A stretch of 64,000 bases of DNA from Clostridiales bacterium (GCA_018364155.1 JAGZMM010000002.1:300909-364908); one strand, 5' to 3'; shown: positions 41,976-51,479, counted from the stretch's first letter. The notes: generated from the sequence alone by a model not told the origin. A program made the numbers and translations.

Positions 41976-42857
41976 TTACTTGGAGGCGGGCCCTTGCCGC
42001 AGCGCCAGGCCGCCGGCGGACACTTTGCCCTCAACCTGATACTGGCCGCTGCCCAAAACGCCGTTGATGTCCTTCTTTGCAGCGTTGTTATAGGTGTTCA
42101 GGTCAAAGTCGGAGGAGATGCTGCCGGCGCTGGCGTGCAGGTTGACCACAGCGGAGGAATCAGAGGGAATGGTTACATCTGCATTGCCCGCGCTCACCTC
42201 TACTTCAATGTCTCTCATCAGGTTCGTCACATTGGCAATCAGCTTGCCGGCGTTGACATCACCGTCAAAGCCACCCACAATGCCGTTTACCTGCATGGTC
42301 CCGGCGTTGACCTTCACGTCCAGTTCCATCGCCTGTACCCCATCACAGATAAGAGAACCGGCGTTGAGAGTCAAATCCACCTCGTCTAGACCCGATAAGG
42401 CCTCCACCTTGGCGTTACCCGCGTTTACCCTGATGTCCAGATCCTGTGTGTAGGTTTTGGGTAGGGATACCGTCAGTTTGCGCTCCCAGGTGCCTAAGTT
42501 AAACCACTGGAAGCGCTCGTCCACATAGACCGACAGTGTATCGCCATCTCGCTGCACCGTCAGTTCCGGCTTGTGTGAGGCCCCGCTCTGCTTGTATTCT
42601 GCCCAGAGCTGTGGGTCGTCGGTGAGAATCACATTGAGCTCGCCGGCATTGGATGAGATCTCGATCTTTTCAATGCCTGCAAGCGCTGCGCTTTTGCGGT
42701 CCTGATAGTCCTCCGCCGGTTTTCCCTCCGCCGTGACGTACCGCCCCTTGAAGAAGTCAACGATTTCGTCCTTTGCCACCGCTGCACAGATGCTTCCCGC
42801 TACCAGCGTCACGCCGAACACACACGACAAGGTGATGATTACCGATCGCATTTTCAT
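41976..42857 (-). CDS. DUF4097 family beta-strand repeat protein
   Basis: 293-aa protein with one N-terminal membrane helix (residues 5-27) followed by right-handed beta-helix-like repeats such as VNAGNAKVEALSGLDEVDLTL, LNAGSLICDGV, VNAGTMQVNGI and VSAGNADVTI. These outer-face or cytosolic repeat proteins typically form an operon with a PadR regulator and a DUF1700 protein, as here, and have been linked to envelope stress in other Firmicutes. Last gene of the three-gene minus-strand operon, directly abutting the DUF1700 gene. Confidence 0.9.
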   Translation of the reverse strand: MKMRSVIITLSCVFGVTLVAGSICAAVAKDEIVDFFKGRYVTAEGKPAEDYQDRKSAALAGIEKIEISSNAGELNVILTDDPQLWAEYKQSGASHKPELTVQRDGDTLSVYVDERFQWFNLGTWERKLTVSLPKTYTQDLDIRVNAGNAKVEALSGLDEVDLTLNAGSLICDGVQAMELDVKVNAGTMQVNGIVGGFDGDVNAGKLIANVTNLMRDIEVEVSAGNADVTIPSDSSAVVNLHASAGSISSDFDLNTYNNAAKKDINGVLGSGQYQVEGKVSAGGLALRQGPASK

Positions 42858-43529
42858 TTAGATTCCCTCCCTGCAAAGCTTTGCACAGAATTTGATGTAG
42901 ATGGCGATAAAGCGGATGAAAAAATGGGATACGTAGTACATTCCGATGCCTGCCAGACCCGACAGGGCGATCAGGCTGATGCCCAGAAGGGAAAAGATCA
43001 GCGGTAGCATACCCGAAAAGCTCACGATTGCGCCCACCATCACAGCAAGCCCGCCGCCGAACAAGGAAATCGGCACAGCCCATAACGCGATAACAGCGCA
43101 GGCCAGGGCAATGAGAATCCAAGCGCCCAAAAAGAAATTAAAGAGCACCACCAGCACGATGCCCAGCGCCTGGCTTCCCTGGGGCTTTTCCCGAAAAGCA
43201 GGAGCGCCCTGCGCGGTTACTGCCGGCACATAAGGGTGCAAGGACGGCTCTTGGGCGGCTTGTGACGAAGGTTCGCCGCTGCCCTGGGCCGGTTTTCCCG
43301 GCGCTGCGGCGTCCGTTCCGCTTCCTGTTTCGCCCGCCAGCTCCTCGATGTATGCCCTGGCAAGCTCGGACGGATCTCCCAAAGCCTGTGCTACCTCTTC
43401 CGAGGTCTTCCCATTTTCCTGCCCGGCGCGGAAATGCTCAATGTAATCGCTGAGGATATCCTCCCGTTCGCTGCGGGAAAGAGGAGAAAGAGCTTCGTTG
43501 AGCGTCGTTAAAAATTGTTCCTTATTCAC
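42858..43529 (-). CDS. DUF1700 family membrane protein
   Basis: 223-aa protein. Start is GTG at 43529, placed by SD GGAGGTGAGG. Residues 1-60 form the typical cytosolic helical head NKEQFLTTLNEALSPLSRSEREDILSDYIEHF plus EVAQALGDPSELARAYIEEL. A Ser/Gly/Pro-rich linker follows, then three to four hydrophobic helices (about 115-210). Overlaps the PadR gene by 8 nt. The family probably acts with the neighbouring DUF4097 protein in envelope signalling. Confidence 0.92.
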   Translation of the reverse strand: MNKEQFLTTLNEALSPLSRSEREDILSDYIEHFRAGQENGKTSEEVAQALGDPSELARAYIEELAGETGSGTDAAAPGKPAQGSGEPSSQAAQEPSLHPYVPAVTAQGAPAFREKPQGSQALGIVLVVLFNFFLGAWILIALACAVIALWAVPISLFGGGLAVMVGAIVSFSGMLPLIFSLLGISLIALSGLAGIGMYYVSHFFIRFIAIYIKFCAKLCREGI

Positions 43530-43845
43530 TTTCCTCACCTCCATGAATGATCGAGTCAACCTGGGCGGAAAACCGCCGCCATTCCTCCATGAGCAAGGAT
43601 AAAAATTCCTTGCCCTTCGGTGTCAAGGTATAATACTTCCGCGGCGCACCGCCCTGGGATTCGCATAGATAAGAGGTCAGGTACTCGTCCTGCTGGAGCC
43701 TCCTGAGCACCGGGTAAACCGTTCCGTCGGAAATATCGATGCCTTTGGTCAGGGAAGCCGCAATTTCATACCCGTAGCGGTCGCGGCTATTAAGCAGCGC
43801 GAGTACGCATAGCTCCAGTACCCCCTTTTTAAACTGAATAGTCAT
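43522..43845 (-). CDS. PadR family transcriptional regulator
   Basis: 107-aa winged-helix regulator: FKKGVLELCVLALLNSRDRYGYEIAASL, GTVYPVLRRLQQDEYLTSYL, and the wing GAPRKYYTLTPKGKEFL. It has the short form of the family (PadR-s2). SD TGAGGTGA. It heads an operon with DUF1700 and DUF4097 genes and has an inverted repeat at its own -10, so it probably represses itself. Confidence 0.93.
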   Translation of the reverse strand: MTIQFKKGVLELCVLALLNSRDRYGYEIAASLTKGIDISDGTVYPVLRRLQQDEYLTSYLCESQGGAPRKYYTLTPKGKEFLSLLMEEWRRFSAQVDSIIHGGEESE

Positions 43846-43875
43846 GGCGTCACCTCACAATATTAGATTTGAACA

Positions 43876-43928
43876 AGTATTATTTTATAAACAATACTGA
43901 ATATAGAATGAAATGATGCATTTGTCAA
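43876..43928 (-). promoter_or_regulatory. PadR-operon promoter with operator palindrome
   Basis: Minus strand TTGACA (43923-43928), 17-nt spacer, TATATT (43900-43905). It is followed directly by AGTATT-N11-AATACT (43876-43898), a likely PadR operator at the transcription start. Confidence 0.75.
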
Positions 43929-43957
43929 TAGTGTTCTGTGCTTTTTTGCAGGGAAAT

Positions 43958-43986
43958 TTGCAATTCATGCGAAATTGTGGTACACT
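43958..43986 (+). promoter_or_regulatory. Promoter of the degV-family gene
   Basis: TTGCAA (43958-43963), 17-nt spacer, TACACT (43981-43986). It is divergent from the PadR promoter. Confidence 0.65.
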
Positions 43987-44096
43987 CCCTTTGGAAATTT
44001 GGTTTAAGAGGGCTTGAATATGGGGAAAAGAACCGCCGCACTAGGCGCGGCCCGGAAAAGCCCGTTATTTTAGAGGAAAATAGGAGTCGTTGGCAG

Positions 44097-44942
44097 ATGG
44101 AAAACATTATGATTACGGGAGACAGCACCTGCGACCTGTCTCAGGAACTAAAGGAGCGTTATCTCATTGAGACGGTGCCTCTTTACGTGAACTTCGGCGA
44201 GGAAAGCCGCCGGGATGGAGTGGATGTCCAGCCTGACGATATTTACGCTTATTACGATCACAACGGAAAGCTTCCCACTACCTCGGCCACCACTCCCGCC
44301 GATTATATGGAGTTTTTCTCCCGCAAAGCCAGGGAAGGGGACGCGGTCATCCATTTTAACATCAGCTCCGGTTTTTCTGCCGCTTATAATAACGCCTGTC
44401 TGGCTGCGAAAGAGTTTTCCAACGTCTATGTGGTGGATTCCAAGAACCTCTCCACCGGAACGGCGCTTTTGATGCTCCGCGCTTGTGACCTAGCCAAGGA
44501 AGGCGTTGCGGCGGCGAAAATCGCCGAAGAGATGGAACGGCTGCGGGACAAGGTGCGCGCCAGCTTCATCATTGACAAGCTCGAATATCTGTGGAAGGGT
44601 GGACGCTGCTCCGGGGTCACGGCGCTGGGCGCCAATCTGTTGCGCCTGAAGCCCTGCATTGAGGTAGAAGACGGCAACATGAAGGTGGGGAAGAAGTTCC
44701 GCGGCAAGCTGGGAGACGTGCTGGAAGAGTATGTGGAAAACCGGCTGAAAGGAAGAGCGGATTTGGCTCTCGACCGTATTTTTATCACCCATGCCGGCAT
44801 CGCCCAGGAACACATCGATCGGGTTAGACGCAAGGTAGAAGAATTTGCAGACTTTGGTGAGATCCTTGTAACCCGGGCGGGATGTACCATCAGCAATCAC
44901 TGTGGCCCCAATACCCTAGGAATTCTTTTTATCACAAAATAG
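44097..44942 (+). CDS. DegV family fatty-acid-binding protein
   Basis: 281-aa protein of the DegV/FakB superfamily, which binds a fatty acid for phosphorylation by FakA. Start MENIMITGDSTCDL at 44097 is where the family begins. Motifs: GDSTCDLSQEL, TSATTPADY (the Thr-Ser loop), ISSGFSAAYNNA and TRAGCTISNHCGPNTLGI at the C-terminus. No fakA is nearby. Monocistronic. Confidence 0.92.
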   Translation: MENIMITGDSTCDLSQELKERYLIETVPLYVNFGEESRRDGVDVQPDDIYAYYDHNGKLPTTSATTPADYMEFFSRKAREGDAVIHFNISSGFSAAYNNACLAAKEFSNVYVVDSKNLSTGTALLMLRACDLAKEGVAAAKIAEEMERLRDKVRASFIIDKLEYLWKGGRCSGVTALGANLLRLKPCIEVEDGNMKVGKKFRGKLGDVLEEYVENRLKGRADLALDRIFITHAGIAQEHIDRVRRKVEEFADFGEILVTRAGCTISNHCGPNTLGILFITK

Positions 44943-45267
44943 GGGAATTAAGGGGAAAATAGGAAATTAATTTCAGAAATTTGCGCCCGATAAAGGGAAA
45001 AACAAAAATTTTTTTTGGCGATCCCCCAAAATGCTTCTGAAAAAAATCAGGAAATTTTTTATTTTTTTGAACGTTGCACTTTTTGTAGAAATTCGTGATG
45101 AATGTCTAATTTTTATAAGAAAATCAACGTCTCTCGCTTTGTTTGGATTTTTTTGGATGTATCAGATTTGTGAACGCGACTGACGAGATTGCCATAAAAA
45201 GGCCGGTTTCGTTGCGAAATAAATGGCGTTTTTGATAAATAAAATATTGCCTTTTCATCAAGTTCAC

Positions 45268-45294
45268 TTGACAGGCTGACAAATCTGATATAAT
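45268..45294 (+). promoter_or_regulatory. Promoter of the YesM/YesN operon
   Basis: TTGACA (45268-45273), 15-nt spacer, TATAAT (45289-45294). The AT-rich 44943-45267 stretch before it contains A/T runs but no gene or clear terminator for degV. Confidence 0.65.
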
Positions 45295-45365
45295 ATATAG
45301 TAAAAATTGATGGAAAACGACCACGGTTCCAATTCCGGGAGAGAGTAATTGGGAGAGTTGTGAAA

Positions 45366-47174
45366 ATGCTAAAAAGTGTCGGTGGTCTGTTCCGCGGACT
45401 TTCTCGTTTTTTTGTAAACTTGAAGATCCGGCACAAATTCCAGTTGATTTTCACAATTTTGTTGATCTTCATTTTCTCCATTACCTTTTTGATCGCACAG
45501 CTTTCGTTGGATTCCTACAACCAGGTTCTTTTCGAGCAGTCGGCGCAGGTGCTCAATATGTCTGCGCTGAATGTGGAGTCGGTGGAAAAATCGGTGGATA
45601 CCATTACCCACATCATGATTACCGACGACGCCATCTTTGAGAACTTGACCGACATCAACCGCAGCGACGGCGACTTAACGGACATAGAATTCCGTTGGGA
45701 GATTCGTCGCTTGATGAAACGGTTTTGGCGGTTTTCCTACTCAGATGCCTGTATCCGATCCATGCAGTTTCTCTTTCCAGACGGGCATGTAGGGAAAATC
45801 GGACAGGATGCGCAAATGAGCGAGGAGTTCCAAGAAGAGCTGGTCGCGCTGGCCGAAGAGGCGGAAGGGGACCTTGCAGTTTACGACACCATCCTGGATG
45901 GGACTACTTTGGTTTTTGTCCGTCAATTTCGAAACCGGGCGCACCTTAAGCGCAGCGAAGGAATTCTTGTTATTCGGTATGACTTGCAGATGTACCTGCG
46001 AAGAAACAACGTACCGTCGCAGTTGGACCCGAATATGAAATTCTATATGCTTACGCAGGACAGCGTCGTTTACCCTGGTGGGACGGAAGAAGAAGCTTTT
46101 TTGCATGACTTCTGGCAGCGAGATCTTCCGAGCCGCGAAGGGTACACCTTTGAAACCGTCAATGGAAGCAAACAGTTTATTGCGTATCAATATTCAGAAG
46201 GCCGGCATTGGCTGTATGTGATTGCCATCGAATATAACCATATTTTTCAGAATATCATTGTATTGAGAAATACACTGGTTGTGGCTTTGGCGATTCTTCT
46301 TCTCCTGGCCTTGTTTGTAACAAACCGGCTGATTGCCTCCATTACGCAGCCCCTTGACATGCTGGTTGCTTATATGCAGCAGAGCGAACCTTCCGACACC
46401 CAGCCGCCGCGCAATCAGAAACTGGCGGAGCGCGGCGATGAAATCGGGTATCTTTACCGCAATTTTTCTCTTTTGGTTTCCCGCATTGATCGCTATGTAA
46501 GCGAGGACTATAAGAAGCGCCTTCTTTTGAAGGACTATCAGTACCGCTCGCTGCAAAGCCAGATCAATCCCCACTTTTTGTACAACACCCTGGATTCGAT
46601 CAATTGGTTAGCCAAGCGCTCCGGGCAGAAGGACATCTCGACTATGGTGGAAGCCCTATCCCACTTGATGCGCTATTCTATCAGCAAAAACGACGCATCC
46701 ACCATTACCCTTCGCCAGGAGATTGATATTGTAAAAGACTACATAGATATTCAGTCCATCCGGTTTGGAGAGGAACTTCAGTTTGAACTGGATGTGGAGG
46801 ATGACCTTTATCCCTATGCTCTGCCCCGGTTGACTATTCAGCCGATTGTAGAGAACTGCATGAATTATGCGGTGGGAGCGACCGACCATCCCTGTGTGGT
46901 GCGGTTGGAAGCGCACAGCGAGGGCAATTGCATTCGTTTGTGCGTGTCGGACAATGGGCCATGCCTAAGCCCGGAGGATTTTGAAAAAATCGCATCCTTC
47001 AAAACGTCGCCTCACGGCCTTGGAATCGGACTGAAAAACATCAATGAGAGAATAAAGCTGTGTTTCGGAGAAGAGTATGGAATGAGCTTCGAGAACAACC
47101 CAGGTGGAGGCTTGAAGGTCATTCTTACGATTCCGAAGGTGGTGAAAGAGGATGTACAAATTACTCATAGTTGA
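45366..47174 (+). CDS. Sensor histidine kinase, YesM type (carbohydrate sensing)
   Basis: 602-aa membrane kinase. ATG at 45366 preferred to GTG at 45360 because of SD spacing. Membrane helices at about 25-45 and 296-318 enclose a roughly 250-residue extracellular sensor domain. A HAMP region follows, then the His_kinase (PF06580) motif QINPHFLYNTLDSINWL with phospho-acceptor His403, and an HATPase domain (VENCMNYAVG, DNGPCLSPEDF, GLGIGLKNINERI). Its stop overlaps the YesN-type regulator by 23 nt. The downstream importer and GH105 hydrolase suggest that it senses a pectin fragment. Confidence 0.93.
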   Translation: MLKSVGGLFRGLSRFFVNLKIRHKFQLIFTILLIFIFSITFLIAQLSLDSYNQVLFEQSAQVLNMSALNVESVEKSVDTITHIMITDDAIFENLTDINRSDGDLTDIEFRWEIRRLMKRFWRFSYSDACIRSMQFLFPDGHVGKIGQDAQMSEEFQEELVALAEEAEGDLAVYDTILDGTTLVFVRQFRNRAHLKRSEGILVIRYDLQMYLRRNNVPSQLDPNMKFYMLTQDSVVYPGGTEEEAFLHDFWQRDLPSREGYTFETVNGSKQFIAYQYSEGRHWLYVIAIEYNHIFQNIIVLRNTLVVALAILLLLALFVTNRLIASITQPLDMLVAYMQQSEPSDTQPPRNQKLAERGDEIGYLYRNFSLLVSRIDRYVSEDYKKRLLLKDYQYRSLQSQINPHFLYNTLDSINWLAKRSGQKDISTMVEALSHLMRYSISKNDASTITLRQEIDIVKDYIDIQSIRFGEELQFELDVEDDLYPYALPRLTIQPIVENCMNYAVGATDHPCVVRLEAHSEGNCIRLCVSDNGPCLSPEDFEKIASFKTSPHGLGIGLKNINERIKLCFGEEYGMSFENNPGGGLKVILTIPKVVKEDVQITHS

Positions 47175-48021
47175 TGATGAAAAGATTAGCCGTGAGGGAT
47201 TAACGGAATGCATTGACTGGGAAAAGTACCAGGTCCGGGTGATCGGAGCGGCGCAAAACGGGAAAGAAGCTATGGCGATCATTACCGCGCAGCATCCCGA
47301 TTTGGTCATTACCGATGTAAAAATGCCGCTTATGGATGGAATAACCCTGATCGATCAGGCGCGTATGTTGTCGCCGGATACGATCTTTGTCGTCCTCTCC
47401 GGCCACGGGGAGTTCGAATATGCACAAAAGGCGATGCGCTGCGGTGTGAAACACTATCTGCTCAAGCCCTGCAACGAAGAACAGATTGCGGAGATGCTGG
47501 TGGAGATTAAAGCCGAGCGCCTGCAAAAGCAACGTCTGGATAACCTAATCAAAACGATCAATGAAAATATGGAAAAGATGCCGGATGCGGTGAGGGAATT
47601 GTTTCCTCCTGACTTTGCCACCTGGGCGGACAAAGATCAGCTCGACTATTTGGAGACCCGGCATGGGAACATTGCCCAAATTATCATCCGCTATGTGCAA
47701 ACACATTATGCGGACCCAAATTTGTCACTCAAGCAGCTTGCGCATGAAGTAATATTTATGAACGATGGTTACCTTGGGAAGCTTTTCAAAAAGGAGGTGG
47801 GCGAAAAGTTTACACAGTATGTTCTCAAGGTACGCATGGAAAATGCGAAGTATCTGATTGAAAACAGCGATGGCGAAAGGCTTTATGAGGTAGCCACACA
47901 GGTTGGCTTGGGTGAGAACCCTCAGTATTTTAGTCAAGTGTTCAAGAAGTATGTGGGGTACACTCCTAGCGAGTATAAACGCACCCTGCAACAAAACCCA
48001 CAAATAATTGAACAGAATTGA
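47152..48021 (+). CDS. Response regulator with AraC-type DNA-binding domain, YesN type
   Basis: 289-aa regulator. Receiver domain 1-120 with DD8-D9, phospho-acceptor D55 (LVITDVKMP) and K104 (YLLKPC). A short helical linker leads to an AraC HTH domain (about 185-285): DPNLSLKQLAHEVIFMNDGYLGKLFKKEVGE and the second helix set VATQVGLGENPQYFSQVFKKYVGYTPSEYKR. It is shorter than typical YesN (about 370-540) because the middle region is reduced. Expected to activate the following ABC operon. Confidence 0.93.
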   Translation: MYKLLIVDDEKISREGLTECIDWEKYQVRVIGAAQNGKEAMAIITAQHPDLVITDVKMPLMDGITLIDQARMLSPDTIFVVLSGHGEFEYAQKAMRCGVKHYLLKPCNEEQIAEMLVEIKAERLQKQRLDNLIKTINENMEKMPDAVRELFPPDFATWADKDQLDYLETRHGNIAQIIIRYVQTHYADPNLSLKQLAHEVIFMNDGYLGKLFKKEVGEKFTQYVLKVRMENAKYLIENSDGERLYEVATQVGLGENPQYFSQVFKKYVGYTPSEYKRTLQQNPQIIEQN

Positions 48022-48070
48022 CGGTTTTTTTTATTTCTTTTCGGCTCGACTTAGTTTATTATAGGTCTGT

Positions 48071-48085
48071 GACGAAACTTTCGTC
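48071..48085 (+). promoter_or_regulatory. Perfect palindrome upstream of the binding-protein gene
   Basis: GACGAAA-C-TTTCGTC, 30 nt before the start codon of the substrate-binding protein and just after TATTAT (about 48056). It may be an operator or an mRNA hairpin. Confidence 0.35.
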
Positions 48086-48114
48086 CACAAAATTCATAGG
48101 AGGTTTGTTGAACA

Positions 48115-49461
48115 ATGAAAAAGACATCTCTTGTTCTCTGCCTGCTGTTGGTCCTCATGACGGTTCTTTCCGCATGTGGCGGCGACAGCGGCACCAGCAG
48201 CACTGGAACCACTTCCGGCGCTACTTCCACGCAGGCGTCCAGCGAGGACACCACGAGACCGATCACCCTGGGTATTTCCTGGTGGGGCGGTTCTACCCGT
48301 CATGACTACACCAACAAGATTCTTGATCTGTACAAGTCCAAGAATACCAACGTCACCATCAACGCTGAGTATGTCAGCTGGGACGACTATTGGAGCAGCA
48401 TGAACACCAAGGCCGCTTCCAACACCCTGCCGAGCGTTATGCAGCAGGACTATGCGAAGATCGGTCAGTTCATTGACAACGGCACCATCGTTGATATGAC
48501 CGCGCAGGTTGAGAATAAGAACCTGGATCTCTCCGACATTAAGGGCGAAGCCTTCTATGGCGGCAAGATCGACGGCAAACTGTACGGCATTTCCACCGGT
48601 GTTAACGCGTTCTGCTACCTGTACGATGCGACTGCTCTGAAGGATGCTGGCGTTACCGCTCCTTCCGAGAAGTTCACCTGGGACGAATTCAACACCATTT
48701 CTAAGGAAATGAACGAAAAGGCTTCTCTGCCGACCGTTCCGATGATTTCTACCGACCCGAAATTCTTCGTTGAGATGTATGTCCGCAATCAGGGCAAGCA
48801 TATGTACTCTGAAGACAACAAGTCCTTCGGCTTTGACAAGGCCCTCCTTCTGGAAGCCTTCCAGGTTCAGGAAGACCTCAGCAAGTCCGGCAACGCTCTG
48901 AGCCCTGACATTGTTTATGCGGCTAATCAGGATAACGACCTGCTGGCCCAGAAGAAGACTTGGGGTGAACCGCTGTGGAGCAACCAGGTCATCAACGTCA
49001 TGAAGCTGGCCAACGACGAGACCCGTGACTTCCAGCTCGCCATGATGCCCGGTACCGACAATGGTGGTATCTACCTGAAGCCTTCCATGCTGTGGTCCAT
49101 CACCAGAGACTGCCCGGAAGAAGACCGCAATGCGGCTGCCAGACTGATCTCCTTCATCCTCAACGACATCGAAGCCAATAAGCTCGCTGGCGCGGATCGT
49201 GGTGTTACCATCATGAAGAAGGTCAACGAAGCTCTTGTTGCAGAGGCTGACCCGAACAACAAGAAGGTTTACGATTACATCGACGTGGTCGGCAAGTATG
49301 CCACCGAAATCGATCCTCCGGAGCCTGTTGCTGGTTCTGAAATCACCAAGGAAATCAAGGATCAGTTCGACGCCATCGTGTACGGCACGAAGACTGCTCA
49401 GCAGGCTGCCGACGATTGCTGGGCTAACAGCGAGCAGATCTTTGCAAACAACGCTGGTTAA
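48115..49461 (+). CDS. ABC transporter substrate-binding lipoprotein (oligosaccharide, COG1653 type)
   Basis: 448-aa extracellular binding protein. Lipoprotein signal with lipobox LSAC (Cys20), then a Ser/Thr/Gly-rich linker. The mature part is a type-1 solute-binding fold: ITLGISWWGGSTRHDYTNKILDLYKS near the N-terminus, KLYGISTGVNAFCYLYDATAL in the hinge, and a C-terminal helix set. Codon use is biased to GCT/GGT/TTC, suggesting high expression. Followed by a strong hairpin before the permease genes, in keeping with excess binding protein. Confidence 0.93.
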   Translation: MKKTSLVLCLLLVLMTVLSACGGDSGTSSTGTTSGATSTQASSEDTTRPITLGISWWGGSTRHDYTNKILDLYKSKNTNVTINAEYVSWDDYWSSMNTKAASNTLPSVMQQDYAKIGQFIDNGTIVDMTAQVENKNLDLSDIKGEAFYGGKIDGKLYGISTGVNAFCYLYDATALKDAGVTAPSEKFTWDEFNTISKEMNEKASLPTVPMISTDPKFFVEMYVRNQGKHMYSEDNKSFGFDKALLLEAFQVQEDLSKSGNALSPDIVYAANQDNDLLAQKKTWGEPLWSNQVINVMKLANDETRDFQLAMMPGTDNGGIYLKPSMLWSITRDCPEEDRNAAARLISFILNDIEANKLAGADRGVTIMKKVNEALVAEADPNNKKVYDYIDVVGKYATEIDPPEPVAGSEITKEIKDQFDAIVYGTKTAQQAADDCWANSEQIFANNAG

Positions 49462-49530
49462 TCTTAGCCCCATTGGTATTTTTGTAGATTCCTATTCTGC
49501 AGCGAAGTAATAAACTGAGTCTTGTGACAG

Positions 49531-49564
49531 AAAGACGCAAAAAGTCAGCGCTTTTTGCGTCTTT
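49531..49564 (+). terminator. Intercistronic hairpin after the binding-protein gene
   Basis: 14-bp perfect stem AAAGACGCAAAAAG / CTTTTTGCGTCTTT, with only CCTGCC after it. It probably protects the upstream mRNA or partly terminates. Confidence 0.7.
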
Positions 49565-49619
49565 CCTGCCGAATACTTGAAATTAGGTGTTGATTACAGG
49601 ACTGGATAAGGAGTTGTCT

Positions 49620-50585
49620 GTGGTGAGAAATGCGAACGCTGCTGCAAAGCAGCCGAAGAACCAGCTCACACGTCGCGGCGGTTGGTCATCGTTTATCAAC
49701 AACGAAAACGTAGCTGGTTATATTTTCCTTGCACCGTGGCTGATCGGATTCCTGGTATTCACCGCTTATCCGATTTTTGCATCCCTGTATTATTCCTTTA
49801 CCAACCTCAATCCCTTGAAGGGCTTGGGAAAGGAAACGTTTGTCGGCTTCCAGAACTATATCAATATGTTTACGACCGACAGTGTTTACTATACCGCATT
49901 GCGTGTTACGTTCGTGTATGCACTGGTATCCGTGCCGCTGCGTCTGATTTTTGCATTGTTTGTTGCAATGCTCCTCAATCGGAAATCCAAAGCCTCCGGT
50001 GTGTATCGTACGATTTATTATCTGCCCTCCATCGTCGGCGGCAGCGTTGCTGTTGCTGTTATGTGGAGATCCCTCTGGATTCAGGAAGGTACCATCAACG
50101 CGGTCCTTCAGTCCATTGGTATTCAATGTGAGTGGGGCTGGCTAACACAGCCATCGACGGCACTGATGTGTCTGATTATTCTAGCGGTTTGGCAGTTCGG
50201 TTCTTCCATGCTGATCTTCCTTGCTGGACTGAAAAACATTCCTGCCGAGTATTACGAGGCAGCGACGGTGGACGGCGCGGGACCCTTCCGCAAGTTCTTT
50301 AGCATTACCATCCCGATGCTGACCCCGGTTATTTTCTTCAACCTTATCAATCAGTTAATTCTTGGCTTTACGGCCTTTACGCAAGCCTATATTACGACCC
50401 GCGGCGGCCCGATGAATGAAACGATGTTCTATGCGTTGCATCTCTACCGTCAGGGCTTTGAGTACAACAAGATGGGCTATGCTTCCGCTATGGCGTGGAT
50501 TTTGCTGATTATCGTTGCCATCATGACGGCGATTATCTTTAAGTCCTCCAATTCTTGGGTTTACTATGAGTCGAAGGGGGAATAA
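49620..50585 (+). CDS. ABC sugar transporter permease (MalF/UgpA type)
   Basis: About 321-aa inner-membrane permease. Start is GTG at 49620 (or the adjacent GTG at 49623) after SD AAGGAG; upstream in-frame codons lack an SD. Six membrane helices; the EAA loop EYYEAATVDGAGPFRKFFSITIPMLTPV contacts the ATPase. No ATPase gene follows, so it presumably shares a housekeeping MsmX-type ATPase, as many Firmicutes sugar importers do. Confidence 0.92.
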   Translation: MVRNANAAAKQPKNQLTRRGGWSSFINNENVAGYIFLAPWLIGFLVFTAYPIFASLYYSFTNLNPLKGLGKETFVGFQNYINMFTTDSVYYTALRVTFVYALVSVPLRLIFALFVAMLLNRKSKASGVYRTIYYLPSIVGGSVAVAVMWRSLWIQEGTINAVLQSIGIQCEWGWLTQPSTALMCLIILAVWQFGSSMLIFLAGLKNIPAEYYEAATVDGAGPFRKFFSITIPMLTPVIFFNLINQLILGFTAFTQAYITTRGGPMNETMFYALHLYRQGFEYNKMGYASAMAWILLIIVAIMTAIIFKSSNSWVYYESKGE

Positions 50586-50588
50586 GAT

Positions 50589-51443
50589 ATGAAAACAAGA
50601 AGACAAGTTGGAACCGTAATCTATCATATTTTCATGATCCTCTTCGCACTGCTGATGCTCTATCCCATTGTTTGGATGGTCATGAGTTCATTCAAACCCA
50701 GTATCGATGTTATGTCCAAGTCCTATGAGTTGATTCCGAGTACTTGGGATTTCACCAACTACTACAAGGGCTGGGTTAACGGTATCAGTAATATCCCGTT
50801 TAGCACCTTTACTTGGAACTCTCTGTACATTTCTGTTTTGGCAACGCTTGGTACCATTATTTCTGCGAGCCTTGCCGCTTACGCGTTTGCGCGTTGTAAG
50901 TTTAAACTGCGCGGTTTCTGGTTTGCCTGTATGCTCATCTCCATGATGATGCCGATTCAGGTTGTTATGATCCCGCAGTACGTGATGTTCCAGCAGTTTG
51001 GTTGGGCTCAGAGTTCTCTGCCTCTGATCGTTCCGGCCTTCTTCGCCGCTTCCTATGGTCCGTTCTCCATCTTCCTGATGATGCAGTTTATGCAGGGCAT
51101 CCCGAAGGATTTGGACGAGGCGGCCACCATCGACGGCTGCGGCAAGTACTCTATTTTCATCCGCATTATTATGCCGTTGGTCAAGCCCGCAATTGCGTCG
51201 GCTGCGATTTTCGCTTTCTACTGGAAGTGGGACGACTTCATTGGCCCGTTGCTTTACCTCAACAAGCCGCAGAACTACACCATTTCCATGGCCTTGCGCA
51301 TGATGTCCGATAAGGACGCCATTACCGACTGGGGCGTTATGTTCGCAATGAGCACCGTATCCCTGATCCCGACGTTGCTTATTTTCTTCTGTTTCCAGAG
51401 ATATCTGGTGGAAGGTATCAGCACCACCGGTCTGAAGGGCTAA
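50589..51443 (+). CDS. ABC sugar transporter permease (MalG/UgpE type)
   Basis: 284-aa second permease subunit with six membrane helices. EAA loop DLDEAATIDGCGKYSIFIRIIMPLVKPA. Begins 3 nt after the first permease's stop. Together with the binding protein it forms an importer for an oligosaccharide, probably a rhamnogalacturonan fragment given the downstream GH105 gene. Confidence 0.93.
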   Translation: MKTRRQVGTVIYHIFMILFALLMLYPIVWMVMSSFKPSIDVMSKSYELIPSTWDFTNYYKGWVNGISNIPFSTFTWNSLYISVLATLGTIISASLAAYAFARCKFKLRGFWFACMLISMMMPIQVVMIPQYVMFQQFGWAQSSLPLIVPAFFAASYGPFSIFLMMQFMQGIPKDLDEAATIDGCGKYSIFIRIIMPLVKPAIASAAIFAFYWKWDDFIGPLLYLNKPQNYTISMALRMMSDKDAITDWGVMFAMSTVSLIPTLLIFFCFQRYLVEGISTTGLKG

Positions 51444-51479
51444 TCCATTGACCTTACTCTCACAATAAGGGGTTTCAAA

